From Microbacterium arborescens (GTDB lineage: Bacteria > Actinomycetota > Actinomycetes > Actinomycetales > Microbacteriaceae), in assembly GCA_003339645.1 (NCBI GenBank), contig QNUV01000021.1, forward strand, positions 310,001 to 374,000: DNA of 64,000 bases. The letters are read 5' to 3'. Both the position numbers and the translations under genes were made by a program. A model generated the notes under the pieces. The model was not told where the DNA came from and made no database searches. It worked only from the letters and a program-made list of their open reading frames with translations. Shown here in pieces: positions 26,777 to 34,819 of this stretch (positions are counted from its first letter, which is position 1; every line of letters begins with the position of its first letter).

Positions 26777-27523
26777 ATGAACCCCACCATCGACTCCGCC
26801 CCCGTCCTCGAAGCCCGCGGGCTCGTGAAGCGCTACGGGCCGCTCACCGCGCTCGACCGCGTGGACCTGACCGTCCGCGCCGGCGAGGCCGTCGCGATCA
26901 TGGGCGCATCGGGGTCGGGAAAGACGACGCTCCTGCACTGCCTCGCCGCGATCATCGCGCCCGATGCCGGCTCCGTCCGCCTCACCGCTCCCGGTACGGC
27001 GCCGCGCGAGCTCGTCGGGATGCCCGATGCCGACCGGTCCGCGGTCCGGCGCAGCAGCCTCGGCTTCGTCTTCCAGGACCACCTGCTGCTTCCCGAGCTC
27101 ACCGCCGTCGAGAACGCCGCGCTGCCGCTGCTTCTCGTGGGCACGGCCCGCGCGGCCGCCGAGGCCCACGCCGCGGCGTGGCTGGGCGCGCTGGGACTCG
27201 CGGGCATGGAGAACCGTCGCATCGGCGAGCTCTCGGGCGGACAGGCGCAGCGCGTCGCCATCGCCCGGGCTCAGGTGACCGGCGCTCCCGTCGTGTTCGC
27301 CGACGAGCCGACCGGAGCCCTCGACTCCACCACCTCGGCGGAGGTGCTCGACGCGCTGCTGCACGCCACGACCGGTCAGGGACGCAGCCTCGTCGTCGTC
27401 ACGCACGACGCGGAGGTCGCGCGCCGCTGCGACCGCGTCCTCCGGATGCGCGACGGGCGCATCGTCGATTCGTCTGCCGGCCCCGCGCAAGCGGGCGCGG
27501 CCGCCACCGGGGCGACCCGATGA
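26777..27523 (+). CDS. ABC transporter ATPase, MacB/LolD/BceA type
   Basis: This 248-residue ATPase has the Walker A motif GASGSGKTT (about 41-49), the Q-loop FQDHLLLPELT, the signature LSGGQAQRVAIARA, Walker B VVFADEPTGALDS and the H-loop VTHD. It drives the FtsX-type permease that follows with an ATGA overlap. The pair probably exports a peptide or lipid or senses antibiotics. The ATG at 26777 has GGAAGAG eight bases upstream; a GTG nine bases earlier is less likely. Confidence 0.9.
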   Translation: MNPTIDSAPVLEARGLVKRYGPLTALDRVDLTVRAGEAVAIMGASGSGKTTLLHCLAAIIAPDAGSVRLTAPGTAPRELVGMPDADRSAVRRSSLGFVFQDHLLLPELTAVENAALPLLLVGTARAAAEAHAAAWLGALGLAGMENRRIGELSGGQAQRVAIARAQVTGAPVVFADEPTGALDSTTSAEVLDALLHATTGQGRSLVVVTHDAEVARRCDRVLRMRDGRIVDSSAGPAQAGAAATGATR

Positions 27524-28935
27524 GCGCCGTCGTCGCGACCGGTTCGCTCCCGCAGCCTCCCGCTCCGCTTGCGCACGCCTCCGAGGCGCCGGGCGGCATC
27601 GGCCGCGTCGCAGCCCTGACGATCCTGCTCGCCCGGCCGGCGCGGCAGGGGTCGGCGGCGATCGTCCTGCCGCTGACGGCGTTCGCCGTGACGACGATGC
27701 TCATGCTGATCGTCGCGGGCGGCACGCGCATGTTCCTCACCGACCCGCGTGCGGGCGAGATGGCCTTCCTCTACGGCGTGCTCAGCGTCCTGGCGCTCAT
27801 CCTCCTCGCCGTCCCGACGGCGACCCTCGGGGCTGCCGCCGCCCGCCTGTCGAGCCGCCGCCGCAACGACCGCCTCTCGACGCTGCGGCTCCTCGGGGCC
27901 ACGAACACGGAGGTCGGAGCGATGGCGGTGGGCGAGGCATCCGTCGTCGCGTTCGCCGGTGCCGTCGTCGGCGCCGCCGCCTACGGCGTCGCGTTGCCCC
28001 TGGTCGGGCTGCTCCCCTTCTTCGGCGGGCCCGTCGGCGCCGCCGCGGTGTGGGCGGGGTGGCCGATCGTCCTCGTCGTCGTCATCGGGGTCGGTCTCAT
28101 CGCCACCGTGAGCGCGGCGGCGAGCCTGCGTCGCGTGCGGCTGACCCCTCTCGGCGTGCGCCGCCGCACCGAGGCGCCGCCGCGACGCACCCGGACCCTC
28201 GTGATCTCCGCGATCGCGATCGTCGCCGTCGGCACCATCGTGGCCCAGTTCAGCAGCGTCAGCGCAGTCCTGGCCCCCGCTGCGTCGATCGTGGTGCTGC
28301 TGGCCCTGTTCGCCGGCGCCCTCGCGCTGGTCAACCTGATCGGGACTCCGATCGTCGCGGCGCGCGGACGGTCGATGGCGCGGCGCGCCCGGACGGCTGC
28401 TCAGCTCATCGCCGGCCGCGAGCTCGCTGCACACGCCCCCACCGCGTGGCGCCGCGTGTCGAGCATCGCGATGATCTCGTTCATCGCGGTCGTCGGCGGC
28501 AGCGGAATGGCGCTGACCGAGATCGCCGGCGACGAGCCCGGGATGACGCTGTTCGCCGACATCCGCACCGGCGTCCTCGTCACGCTGGGCGCGGGCTTCA
28601 TCCTGCTCGCCGCCTCGGTGGGCGTCAGTCAGGCGGCGTCGGTGCTCGACGACCGCGAGCTCATCGTGGGCCTCGACCGTCTCGGCATGGAACCCGCCGA
28701 GCTCGCCCGGGCACGTCGCATCACCGTGATGCTGCCCCTGCGCTGGGCGGCCGCCGGCGGGGCCGTCGTCGGGGTGGCGCTGGCCCTCCCGATCGTGGGG
28801 ATCAGCCTGGTCGTGGCGCCGCTCACGATGGCCGTCATCGCGGCGACCTTCGTCGCGGGCTTCGGCGCGGTCGCGCTGGCGATCCTCGCGTCACGCCCGC
28901 TCGTCACGGCGATCCGACGCGGCCCCGCCCGGTGA
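27520..28935 (+). CDS. FtsX-like ABC transporter permease
   Basis: This 471-residue membrane protein has about eight hydrophobic helices in two groups, each containing an FtsX-like core with a cytoplasmic RLLGATxxEV/RLGMEPAEL-type coupling segment (near 120-135 and 385-400). It lacks the large extracellular sensor loop of BceB. It partners the ATPase directly upstream. Confidence 0.85.
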   Translation: MSAVVATGSLPQPPAPLAHASEAPGGIGRVAALTILLARPARQGSAAIVLPLTAFAVTTMLMLIVAGGTRMFLTDPRAGEMAFLYGVLSVLALILLAVPTATLGAAAARLSSRRRNDRLSTLRLLGATNTEVGAMAVGEASVVAFAGAVVGAAAYGVALPLVGLLPFFGGPVGAAAVWAGWPIVLVVVIGVGLIATVSAAASLRRVRLTPLGVRRRTEAPPRRTRTLVISAIAIVAVGTIVAQFSSVSAVLAPAASIVVLLALFAGALALVNLIGTPIVAARGRSMARRARTAAQLIAGRELAAHAPTAWRRVSSIAMISFIAVVGGSGMALTEIAGDEPGMTLFADIRTGVLVTLGAGFILLAASVGVSQAASVLDDRELIVGLDRLGMEPAELARARRITVMLPLRWAAAGGAVVGVALALPIVGISLVVAPLTMAVIAATFVAGFGAVALAILASRPLVTAIRRGPAR

Positions 28936-28939
28936 CCCC

Positions 28940-28981
28940 GACGCTCGCTTCCCCGGCTCAGCCCCGCGGGAAGCGAGCGTC
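28940..28981. terminator. Terminator between FtsX permease and hydrolase genes
   Basis: A perfect 14-bp inverted repeat (28940-28953 and 28968-28981) lies between convergent genes. Its right arm runs into the last codons of the hydrolase gene. Confidence 0.7.
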
Positions 28982-29803
28982 GAGCCACGCGAGCAGATCG
29001 GCCTGCACGTCGCCCCGCACCGCCTCGTTGAAGATCTCGTGGCGGGCACCCGGGTACACGAGTGTGGTCACGTCCGTCAGACCCGAACGCGTGCGGTAGG
29101 CGTCGGCGAGACGGTGGACGCTCCGCGGGCCGCCGACGGTGTCGTCGCGCCCGACCATGAGCAGGACCGGGACGTCGACCCCGAGGTCGCGACGCGGCCG
29201 GCCGATGAGCTTGAGCGTCTCGACGGGGCCGAACAGTCGGGGCAGCGCTGTCGTCGTGGTCAGTGGGTCGTCGAGGAAGCTCTGCTGCACGGCGACATCC
29301 GTGCTCAGCCACTCGACGCCGTTCGCGCCGGGCGCCTTCCACGGCGCGTTCAGGTCGCCGGAGTTGAGCGATCCGGGCCAGCGCAGCGCCGACCCCGAGA
29401 GCACGAGTCCGGCGTAGGCGTCCGGCCGGTCGTCGAAGAGCATCTGCGCGAGGAACGATCCCCACGAGTGGCCGAGGAGCACGATGGGCGCCCCGGGATG
29501 GTCGCGCTCGATGATGCGGGTCAGCTCGGCGCACGCGTCGCGCGCGGCGTGCAGTCCGCCCCGGCCGAGCTTGCCGAGCTTGCTCGGGTCACCGTGCTGC
29601 CGGATGCCGGTGCGTCCATGGCCGCGGTGGTCGTCGGCGTAGACGGTGAAGCCGGCGGCGGTGAGCACCTCGGCCAGCTCGGCGTAACGGCCCGCGTGCT
29701 CGCCGACGCCGTGCAGCAGCTGCACGACCGCCCGCTGCGCACCCTGCGCGGGATGGATGTCGTAGACGATCGCGACCCCGTGCGCGTCGGTGAACTCGGG
29801 CAT
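28958..29803 (-). CDS. Alpha/beta hydrolase, monoacylglycerol-lipase type
   Basis: This 281-residue enzyme resembles the serine aminopeptidase/monoglyceride lipase family: LLHGVGEHAGRY near 29-40, DHRGHGRT near 58-65, nucleophile S113 in LLGHSWGSF, and the final His in PGARHEIFNE. The acid is probably in VGRDDTVGG. It is cytoplasmic. The substrate is probably a lipid ester but is not shown by sequence. A TAGACT -10 box six bases before the ATG suggests leaderless translation. Confidence 0.87.
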   Translation of the reverse strand: MPEFTDAHGVAIVYDIHPAQGAQRAVVQLLHGVGEHAGRYAELAEVLTAAGFTVYADDHRGHGRTGIRQHGDPSKLGKLGRGGLHAARDACAELTRIIERDHPGAPIVLLGHSWGSFLAQMLFDDRPDAYAGLVLSGSALRWPGSLNSGDLNAPWKAPGANGVEWLSTDVAVQQSFLDDPLTTTTALPRLFGPVETLKLIGRPRRDLGVDVPVLLMVGRDDTVGGPRSVHRLADAYRTRSGLTDVTTLVYPGARHEIFNEAVRGDVQADLLAWLDARFPRG

Positions 29804-29809
29804 GCGGCG

Positions 29810-29815
29810 AGTCTA
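29810..29815 (-). promoter_or_regulatory. -10 box for leaderless hydrolase gene
   Basis: TAGACT on the minus strand ends six bases before the ATG at 29803. No good -35 box is seen. Confidence 0.45.
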
Positions 29816-29850
29816 CGTTCCGGCCGTCGCATTCCGGACACCACAGACCG

Positions 29851-29876
29851 TTAGCAAGACTAATGAGCTAAGCTAA
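29851..29876. promoter_or_regulatory. Candidate MarR operator
   Basis: TTAGC at 29851-29855 is followed by its complement GCTAA at 29867-29871 and again at 29872-29876, in an AT-rich patch directly upstream of the MarR gene. This kind of TTAG/CTAA dyad is common for MarR proteins. TAAGCT (29869-29874) may be the -10 box. Confidence 0.5.
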
Positions 29877-29885
29877 ACATCACAG

Positions 29886-30344
29886 ATGAGCACCTCCTCC
29901 CCCGCCTCCGCCCCGCCGTCCGCCATCGATCTCGCGCACGACGCGACCGACCTCCGCATGGCGACCTTCCGCCTCGCACGGCGACTCCGCGCGCAGCGCG
30001 CCGTCGATTCGATGAGCGACGGGCAGTACGCCGTGCTCGCGAACCTGCACGTGCACGGTCCGCACACGCTCGGTGAGCTGGCGGACCGCGAGCGCGTATC
30101 GGCGCCGTCGATGAACCGCACCGTCAACCACCTCGAAGAGCTCGGCTACCTGACACGGACGCCCGACGACGGCGACCGCCGCAAGGTCAACATCGCCCTC
30201 ACCGACGAGGGCCGCACCGTCGTGATCGAGACGACCCGCCGTCGCGACTCCTGGCTCGAGCACGCGCTGGAAGAGCTCGAACCGGCCGACCGTGAGACTC
30301 TGGCCGCCGCCGCCGTCATCATGCGGGCGGTGGCCGACCGATGA
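29886..30344 (+). CDS. MarR-family transcriptional regulator
   Basis: This 152-residue winged-helix protein has the MarR core at about 45-110 (SDGQYAVLANLHVHGPHTLGELA, SAPSMNRTVNHLEELGYLTR, wing DDGDRRKVNIALTDEG). It overlaps the MFS exporter gene by four bases and probably represses both, with release by a toxic ligand. The ligand is unknown. Confidence 0.92.
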   Translation: MSTSSPASAPPSAIDLAHDATDLRMATFRLARRLRAQRAVDSMSDGQYAVLANLHVHGPHTLGELADRERVSAPSMNRTVNHLEELGYLTRTPDDGDRRKVNIALTDEGRTVVIETTRRRDSWLEHALEELEPADRETLAAAAVIMRAVADR

Positions 30345-31693
30345 GCTCTGCGATGTTCCGCTCCTTCTCGGTGTTCAACTACCGGGTGTGGTTCTTCGGC
30401 GCCCTCGTGTCGAACGTCGGCGCGTGGATGCAGGCCACGGCGCTCAGCTGGGTCGTCCTCACCGGCCTCACCGACAACGACGCGGGAGCGATGGGCGTCA
30501 CGATGGCGCTGCAGTTCGCGCCGCCGCTCCTGCTCGTCGGCGTCACCGGGTGGGTCGCCGACCGTTTCGACCGACGCCGTCTGCTCGTGGTCACGCAGAG
30601 CTCGCTCATGCTCGTCGGGCTGATCATCGGCACGCTCCTGCTCACGGGTGTCATGACGCTTCCGCTCATGTACGTCTTCGCGTTCACGCTCGGCATGATC
30701 TCGGCCTTCGACAATCCGGCACGTCAGGCGTTCGTCTCCGACATCGTCGCGCGCGAGATCGCGGCCAACGCCGTCGCGCTCAACGCGGCATCCTTCAACG
30801 GTGCGCGCATGATCGGCCCCGCAGCTGCGGGCATCGTCATCGTCGCGGTCGGCACCGGCTGGGTCTTCTTCATCAACGCGGCGACGTTCCTCGCGATGAT
30901 CGTCGCGCTCTTCCTCATCCGGCCGGGCGAGCTCATCCCGCGCGCGACCTCGCCGGGCGCGGCTCGCCTCGCCGACGGCTTCCGGTACGTTCGCGGGCGC
31001 CCCGACCTCATGGTCACTTTCGCGATGGTGTTCCTCCTCGGCGCCTTCGGCATGAACTTCCCGATCTTCGCGTCGACGATGGCGATCGAGTTCGGACGCG
31101 ACGCCGACGGGTACGGCCTCCTCAGCTCGATCCTGGCGATCGGGTCCCTCGCCGGCGCCCTGATGGCGGCCCGTCGTGAGCGGGCGCGCATCCGCGTCGT
31201 GATCCTCGGCGCCGGACTCTTCGCCGTGGCCGCCGCGGTGTCGGCCTTCATGCCGGATTACTGGCTGTACGCGGTGACGCTGATGTTCACGGGCTTCGCG
31301 GTCGTGACCACCCTGACCACGGCCAACGGCTACGTGCAGACGACGACCGACCCGGCCCTGCGCGGCCGTGTGCTCGCGCTGTACATGGCGATCCTCATGG
31401 GCGGCACCCCCATCGGCGCCCCGATCGTCGGATGGGTCGCCGACCAGTTCGGGCCGCGCGCGGCCATCGGTCTCGGTGCCGTCGCCGCCCTGGTCGCGTT
31501 CGGCGTCGGGGTGACATGGATGCTCGTCTCCGGACGCGTCCACCGCTCGAGCTCGCGCCGGTTCGCGCTCTCGCTCGACGAGACGCGCCCGATCTCGGTC
31601 GTCGCGCCCGAGGAGTTCAGCGACGAGGTCGCCGGAACGACGCCCATCCCGCTGCCCGACGCGGCCGCCGAGCGCCCCCGCCGCACGCGCTGA
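30341..31693 (+). CDS. MFS exporter (MFS_3 type)
   Basis: This 450-residue transporter has about 12 membrane helices and the motif-A loop GWVADRFDRRR near residue 68-78, as in drug or siderophore exporters of the MFS_3 group. A hydrophilic tail of about 50 residues ends the protein. Regulation and coupling by the upstream MarR gene suggest drug or toxic-metabolite efflux. Confidence 0.88.
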   Translation: MSSAMFRSFSVFNYRVWFFGALVSNVGAWMQATALSWVVLTGLTDNDAGAMGVTMALQFAPPLLLVGVTGWVADRFDRRRLLVVTQSSLMLVGLIIGTLLLTGVMTLPLMYVFAFTLGMISAFDNPARQAFVSDIVAREIAANAVALNAASFNGARMIGPAAAGIVIVAVGTGWVFFINAATFLAMIVALFLIRPGELIPRATSPGAARLADGFRYVRGRPDLMVTFAMVFLLGAFGMNFPIFASTMAIEFGRDADGYGLLSSILAIGSLAGALMAARRERARIRVVILGAGLFAVAAAVSAFMPDYWLYAVTLMFTGFAVVTTLTTANGYVQTTTDPALRGRVLALYMAILMGGTPIGAPIVGWVADQFGPRAAIGLGAVAALVAFGVGVTWMLVSGRVHRSSSRRFALSLDETRPISVVAPEEFSDEVAGTTPIPLPDAAAERPRRTR

Positions 31694-31740
31694 GGCCCCC
31701 CGCCGGCGCCGACCCGCGCCCGAACCCGATACATCCGTCG

Positions 31741-31790
31741 GACGGGTGGGGCTGGTGAGCGTTCGCGCCGCGTCACCAGCCCCACCCGTC
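31741..31790. terminator. Bidirectional terminator, nested dyad
   Basis: A perfect 18-bp stem (31741-31758 with 31773-31790) lies between convergent MFS and PL11 genes. An outer 8-bp pair, GATACATC (31728-31735) and GATGTATC (31805-31812), surrounds it nearly symmetrically. Confidence 0.85.
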
Positions 31791-31838
31791 ACTCCGGTCC
31801 TGCAGATGTATCAGGGCATCACGTCTGAGCGGGCCGCC

Positions 31839-34715
31839 TCAGCACATCCGGGCGAAGTAGGGCACGTCGTAGGTGGCGTGGTAGCCGACTCCGTCGAGCC
31901 ACTGATACGCCGTCACGGTCGCCGATCCGGGCACGAGCGAGTCACGGCCCGCGTCGAAGAGCCGGTACGCCGCGTCGCCCGCGGCGACCTTCTGCTGCGC
32001 GTGCTCACCGCCGACCGCGGCCAGCCGCACGTCGATCGCACCCTCAGCCCCGTTCGCAGCGTGGACCGCGACGTGCACCGCCCCGTTCACGCACTGCGAC
32101 CGCGCGCTCACGCGCAGCGGCACCGGCTGCCCCGCTCGCACCGTAGCCGTCGCCGACGGCTGTGACGGTGCCGCCTGGCCGAAGGTTCCCGCAGGGGTGA
32201 CGGTCGCGGTCCACTCCCCCGGCGGCACCGCCGCGAACCGCGCGGAGCGAGCCTCGGCCCCGACCTGCTGGGCGACGGTCTCACCCGCCGCCGAGCGGAG
32301 CGTGACGGCGAAGCCGGTGGCCGGGGCGCCGGCATCCGTCGTCGCCCACGTGACGTTGACGCCGGCCGAGTCGACCCCGATGCCGGGAGCCGCCACGGGC
32401 GCGGGGGCGGGCCGCAGCGGCACACCGGCGAAGTCCATGCCGGAGGCGAGGTGGAACCCGGTGTAGCTCGGCTGGTTGTAGGTCGTCTGCTGACGGGCGA
32501 CCTCGGCGCGGTACTGCGGATCGTGCATGAGCGTATACAGCTTGTGCTCGGTCACCTCGGTCGAGACGTACAGCCGCAGCGCCGACGAGTCCGCCGTCCG
32601 TACGACCAGCTCTTCGCGCCAGTCGCCCAGCACGTCGGCGACGAGGCCGGGGTTTCCCTTCGTGCCGTTGTTGGCAAGGGTTCCGGATGCCGTCAGCACG
32701 GTGCCACGCGCCCAGTCGTTGATCGTCGGGGCGACGTCGCCGCTGCCGTTCACGATCTGCGTCGTGAGGTCGCCGGCCCAGCGGATCGAGGCGTTCGTGC
32801 CGGGAGTCGCCGCCGAGAGCACCTCGCCCTGGGCGGTCAGCAGGCCCGAGGCATCCGTCCCGCCGGGCATGCTCGACCAGACCTCCATGCCGGGGACGTC
32901 GGGGCGGACGTCGCCGATCATCCCGCGCCCGGTGTCGCGACCCGAGTAGGCGCCGAAGACGACCTCGCCGGTGGCCGCATCCCGCAGCGCCGTGCCGTAC
33001 GGCGCATACGCTCCGCCCTCGTGCACGGTGAAGATCTCGAGGCCCGGGCGCGACGGGTCGATGTCGGCGACGTGCATCGCGTCGCCGTGACCGAGACGCG
33101 CCATCTCGCCCGGGGTCGCCGATCCCTCGGGCATCTCGGCGAACGAGCTGTAGAGGAGGCTTCCGTCGTCATCCAGCGTCGCCGATCCGTAGACGATCTC
33201 GTGGCGGCCGTCGCCGTCGACATCCGCCGCCGAGAGGCTGTGGAAGCCCTGCGTCGTGATCGTGCCGTACACGGGGTCGGTGCCGTCGACCCCGTGCGGG
33301 CCGTCGTTGAACGGGTTGGTCATCGGCGCGTGCCCGCTGTCGACGAACCAGCGCTTGACGAGGTTCTCGCCGTCCCAGTCGTAGGTCGCGATCGTCGTGC
33401 GCGTGTAGTAGCCGCGGGCGAAGACCGCCGACGGACGCTCGCCGTCGAGGTAGGCGACGCCCGCCAGGAACCGGTCGACCCGGTTTCCGGGCTCGATGCG
33501 CGACATCGCGTAGTCGCCCCACAGCAGGCCGTCATCGCCGCGGTCCGGCTCGTAGCGCACGGTCTGCAGCTCGGCTCCGCTCTCGCCGTCGAAGACGGTG
33601 AGGTACTCGGGCCCGTCGAGGATGAAGCCCTCGAAGTTCCGCAGGGCGTTGCGGGCGCTTCGGCTCGGCGCGTACACGTCGATGAAGTGATCGACGAGGG
33701 CGCGGGCGTCGGCATCCGACAGCGGGTAGTCGTAGCGCGGCTCGATGCCGAAGGCCTCCTCGAGCGTGGCCGGCCACCGGCCCGACACGACCTCGTCGCG
33801 CGTGGACCACCCGCGGAACACCTCGACGAGGTGATCGGCGTAGTCGGCGGCGCTCATGCGGTAGTCGTCGGTGTGGGCGTAGCCCGCGGCGACATCCTCG
33901 TCCGGCATCGTGACGTACTGCTCCGACGCCACCGAGCCGTCGTCGGCGTAGGTGATCGACTTCGTCCCCGGCGCGGTCTTGAGCATCGTCTCCGACCGTC
34001 CGTCGCCGTCGAAGTCGTAGACGAGGAACTGCGTGTAATGCGCGCCGGCACGGATGTTGGGACCGAGGTCGAGCCGGTTCAGCAGGCGTCCCTCGAGGCT
34101 GTAGGTGTCGATGTAGACCCCGCCGGTGTACCCGACCTGCGATACGTCTTTGGAGTTCGAGGGGTCCCACTTCACGACGAATTCGTAGCGCCCGTCGCCG
34201 TCGACGTCGCCGACCGAGACGTCGTTCGCCGAGTAGGTGTACTCCTCGCCTGCCGGAGTCACCCCGCCTTCGGGCCGCTGCAGCGCGATGTCGAGGAAGC
34301 CGTCTTGCATCGGGATCGCGGCGTCGCTCGCCGCCGTCTCGACGCCCGCCGTGACCGGCGCCACGCGGTAGACGGATGCCGCCGTGCCGGCGTCGTCGCG
34401 GTAGTTCGTGCTGTCGGTGACGGTGGCGATCGGCGCGTCATCGCGGTAGACGACGAAGTCAGTGCCGGTGAGGCCGGTCTCGCCGGCACCGCTGGCCTCG
34501 CCCGCGAGGAGGCGCCAGCTGAGGAAGACGCCCTCGCTCGTCGGCACCGCGACGAGGCCCCGGTCGAGGGTCTCGAGCCGGGGCACGGGGGCGGCCGGTG
34601 GCTCCTGCGCGCCCGCGGCCGGGAGCGTCGCGACGCCTCCGGCGGTGAGGGTCGCGGCGGCGAGCGTTCCCGCGGTGAGGCCCGCGAGCAGCGTGGAGCG
34701 GAGTCTGTTCTTCAT
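31839..34715 (-). CDS. Rhamnogalacturonan lyase, PL11, secreted
   Basis: This 958-residue enzyme has a signal peptide (about 1-36). A short fibronectin-like N-domain leads into the PL11 eight-bladed propeller, with repeated calcium-binding DxDGDGxxE loops (VGDVDGDGRYEFVVKWDPSNSKD, YDFDGDGRSE, AADVDGDGRHEIVYG) and the terminal NNGTKGNPGLVADVLGDWREE, YTLMHDPQYR and YNQPSYTGFHL. It cleaves rhamnogalacturonan I by beta-elimination outside the cell. The last about 170 residues form a fibronectin-like domain and a second small beta-domain with two cysteines. It lacks a wall anchor, so it is probably released. It may be read from its own promoter or from the GH2 operon 104 bases upstream. Confidence 0.92.
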   Translation of the reverse strand: MKNRLRSTLLAGLTAGTLAAATLTAGGVATLPAAGAQEPPAAPVPRLETLDRGLVAVPTSEGVFLSWRLLAGEASGAGETGLTGTDFVVYRDDAPIATVTDSTNYRDDAGTAASVYRVAPVTAGVETAASDAAIPMQDGFLDIALQRPEGGVTPAGEEYTYSANDVSVGDVDGDGRYEFVVKWDPSNSKDVSQVGYTGGVYIDTYSLEGRLLNRLDLGPNIRAGAHYTQFLVYDFDGDGRSETMLKTAPGTKSITYADDGSVASEQYVTMPDEDVAAGYAHTDDYRMSAADYADHLVEVFRGWSTRDEVVSGRWPATLEEAFGIEPRYDYPLSDADARALVDHFIDVYAPSRSARNALRNFEGFILDGPEYLTVFDGESGAELQTVRYEPDRGDDGLLWGDYAMSRIEPGNRVDRFLAGVAYLDGERPSAVFARGYYTRTTIATYDWDGENLVKRWFVDSGHAPMTNPFNDGPHGVDGTDPVYGTITTQGFHSLSAADVDGDGRHEIVYGSATLDDDGSLLYSSFAEMPEGSATPGEMARLGHGDAMHVADIDPSRPGLEIFTVHEGGAYAPYGTALRDAATGEVVFGAYSGRDTGRGMIGDVRPDVPGMEVWSSMPGGTDASGLLTAQGEVLSAATPGTNASIRWAGDLTTQIVNGSGDVAPTINDWARGTVLTASGTLANNGTKGNPGLVADVLGDWREELVVRTADSSALRLYVSTEVTEHKLYTLMHDPQYRAEVARQQTTYNQPSYTGFHLASGMDFAGVPLRPAPAPVAAPGIGVDSAGVNVTWATTDAGAPATGFAVTLRSAAGETVAQQVGAEARSARFAAVPPGEWTATVTPAGTFGQAAPSQPSATATVRAGQPVPLRVSARSQCVNGAVHVAVHAANGAEGAIDVRLAAVGGEHAQQKVAAGDAAYRLFDAGRDSLVPGSATVTAYQWLDGVGYHATYDVPYFARMC

Positions 34716-34730
34716 CGAATGGATCCCATC

Positions 34731-34762
34731 GGAATACGCTTTCCTGGATTCCGACGAGCCTA
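34731..34762 (-). promoter_or_regulatory. Promoter and LacI-like operator of PL11 gene
   Basis: TAGGCT (34762-34757, minus strand) is a -10 candidate with a start point near 34750. Immediately downstream is GGAATACGCTTTCC (34731-34744), a near-palindrome with the central CG of LacI-family sites. It also sits inside a longer dyad, CGGAAT (34730-34735) with ATTCCG (34748-34753). The regulator is not known; the LacI at 61345-62349 is one candidate. Confidence 0.5.
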
Positions 34763-34819
34763 GGCGACGACGCTCCTCGCCCCGATGAGTTCTCTCTCAT
34801 CCCCCGCATCCCTCGCGGC

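Noticed and set aside
30146-31792. 548-codon minus-strand frame opposite MarR and MFS
   Set aside because: Low-complexity Arg/Glu/Asp-rich shadow; the MFS membrane helices on the plus strand are clear.
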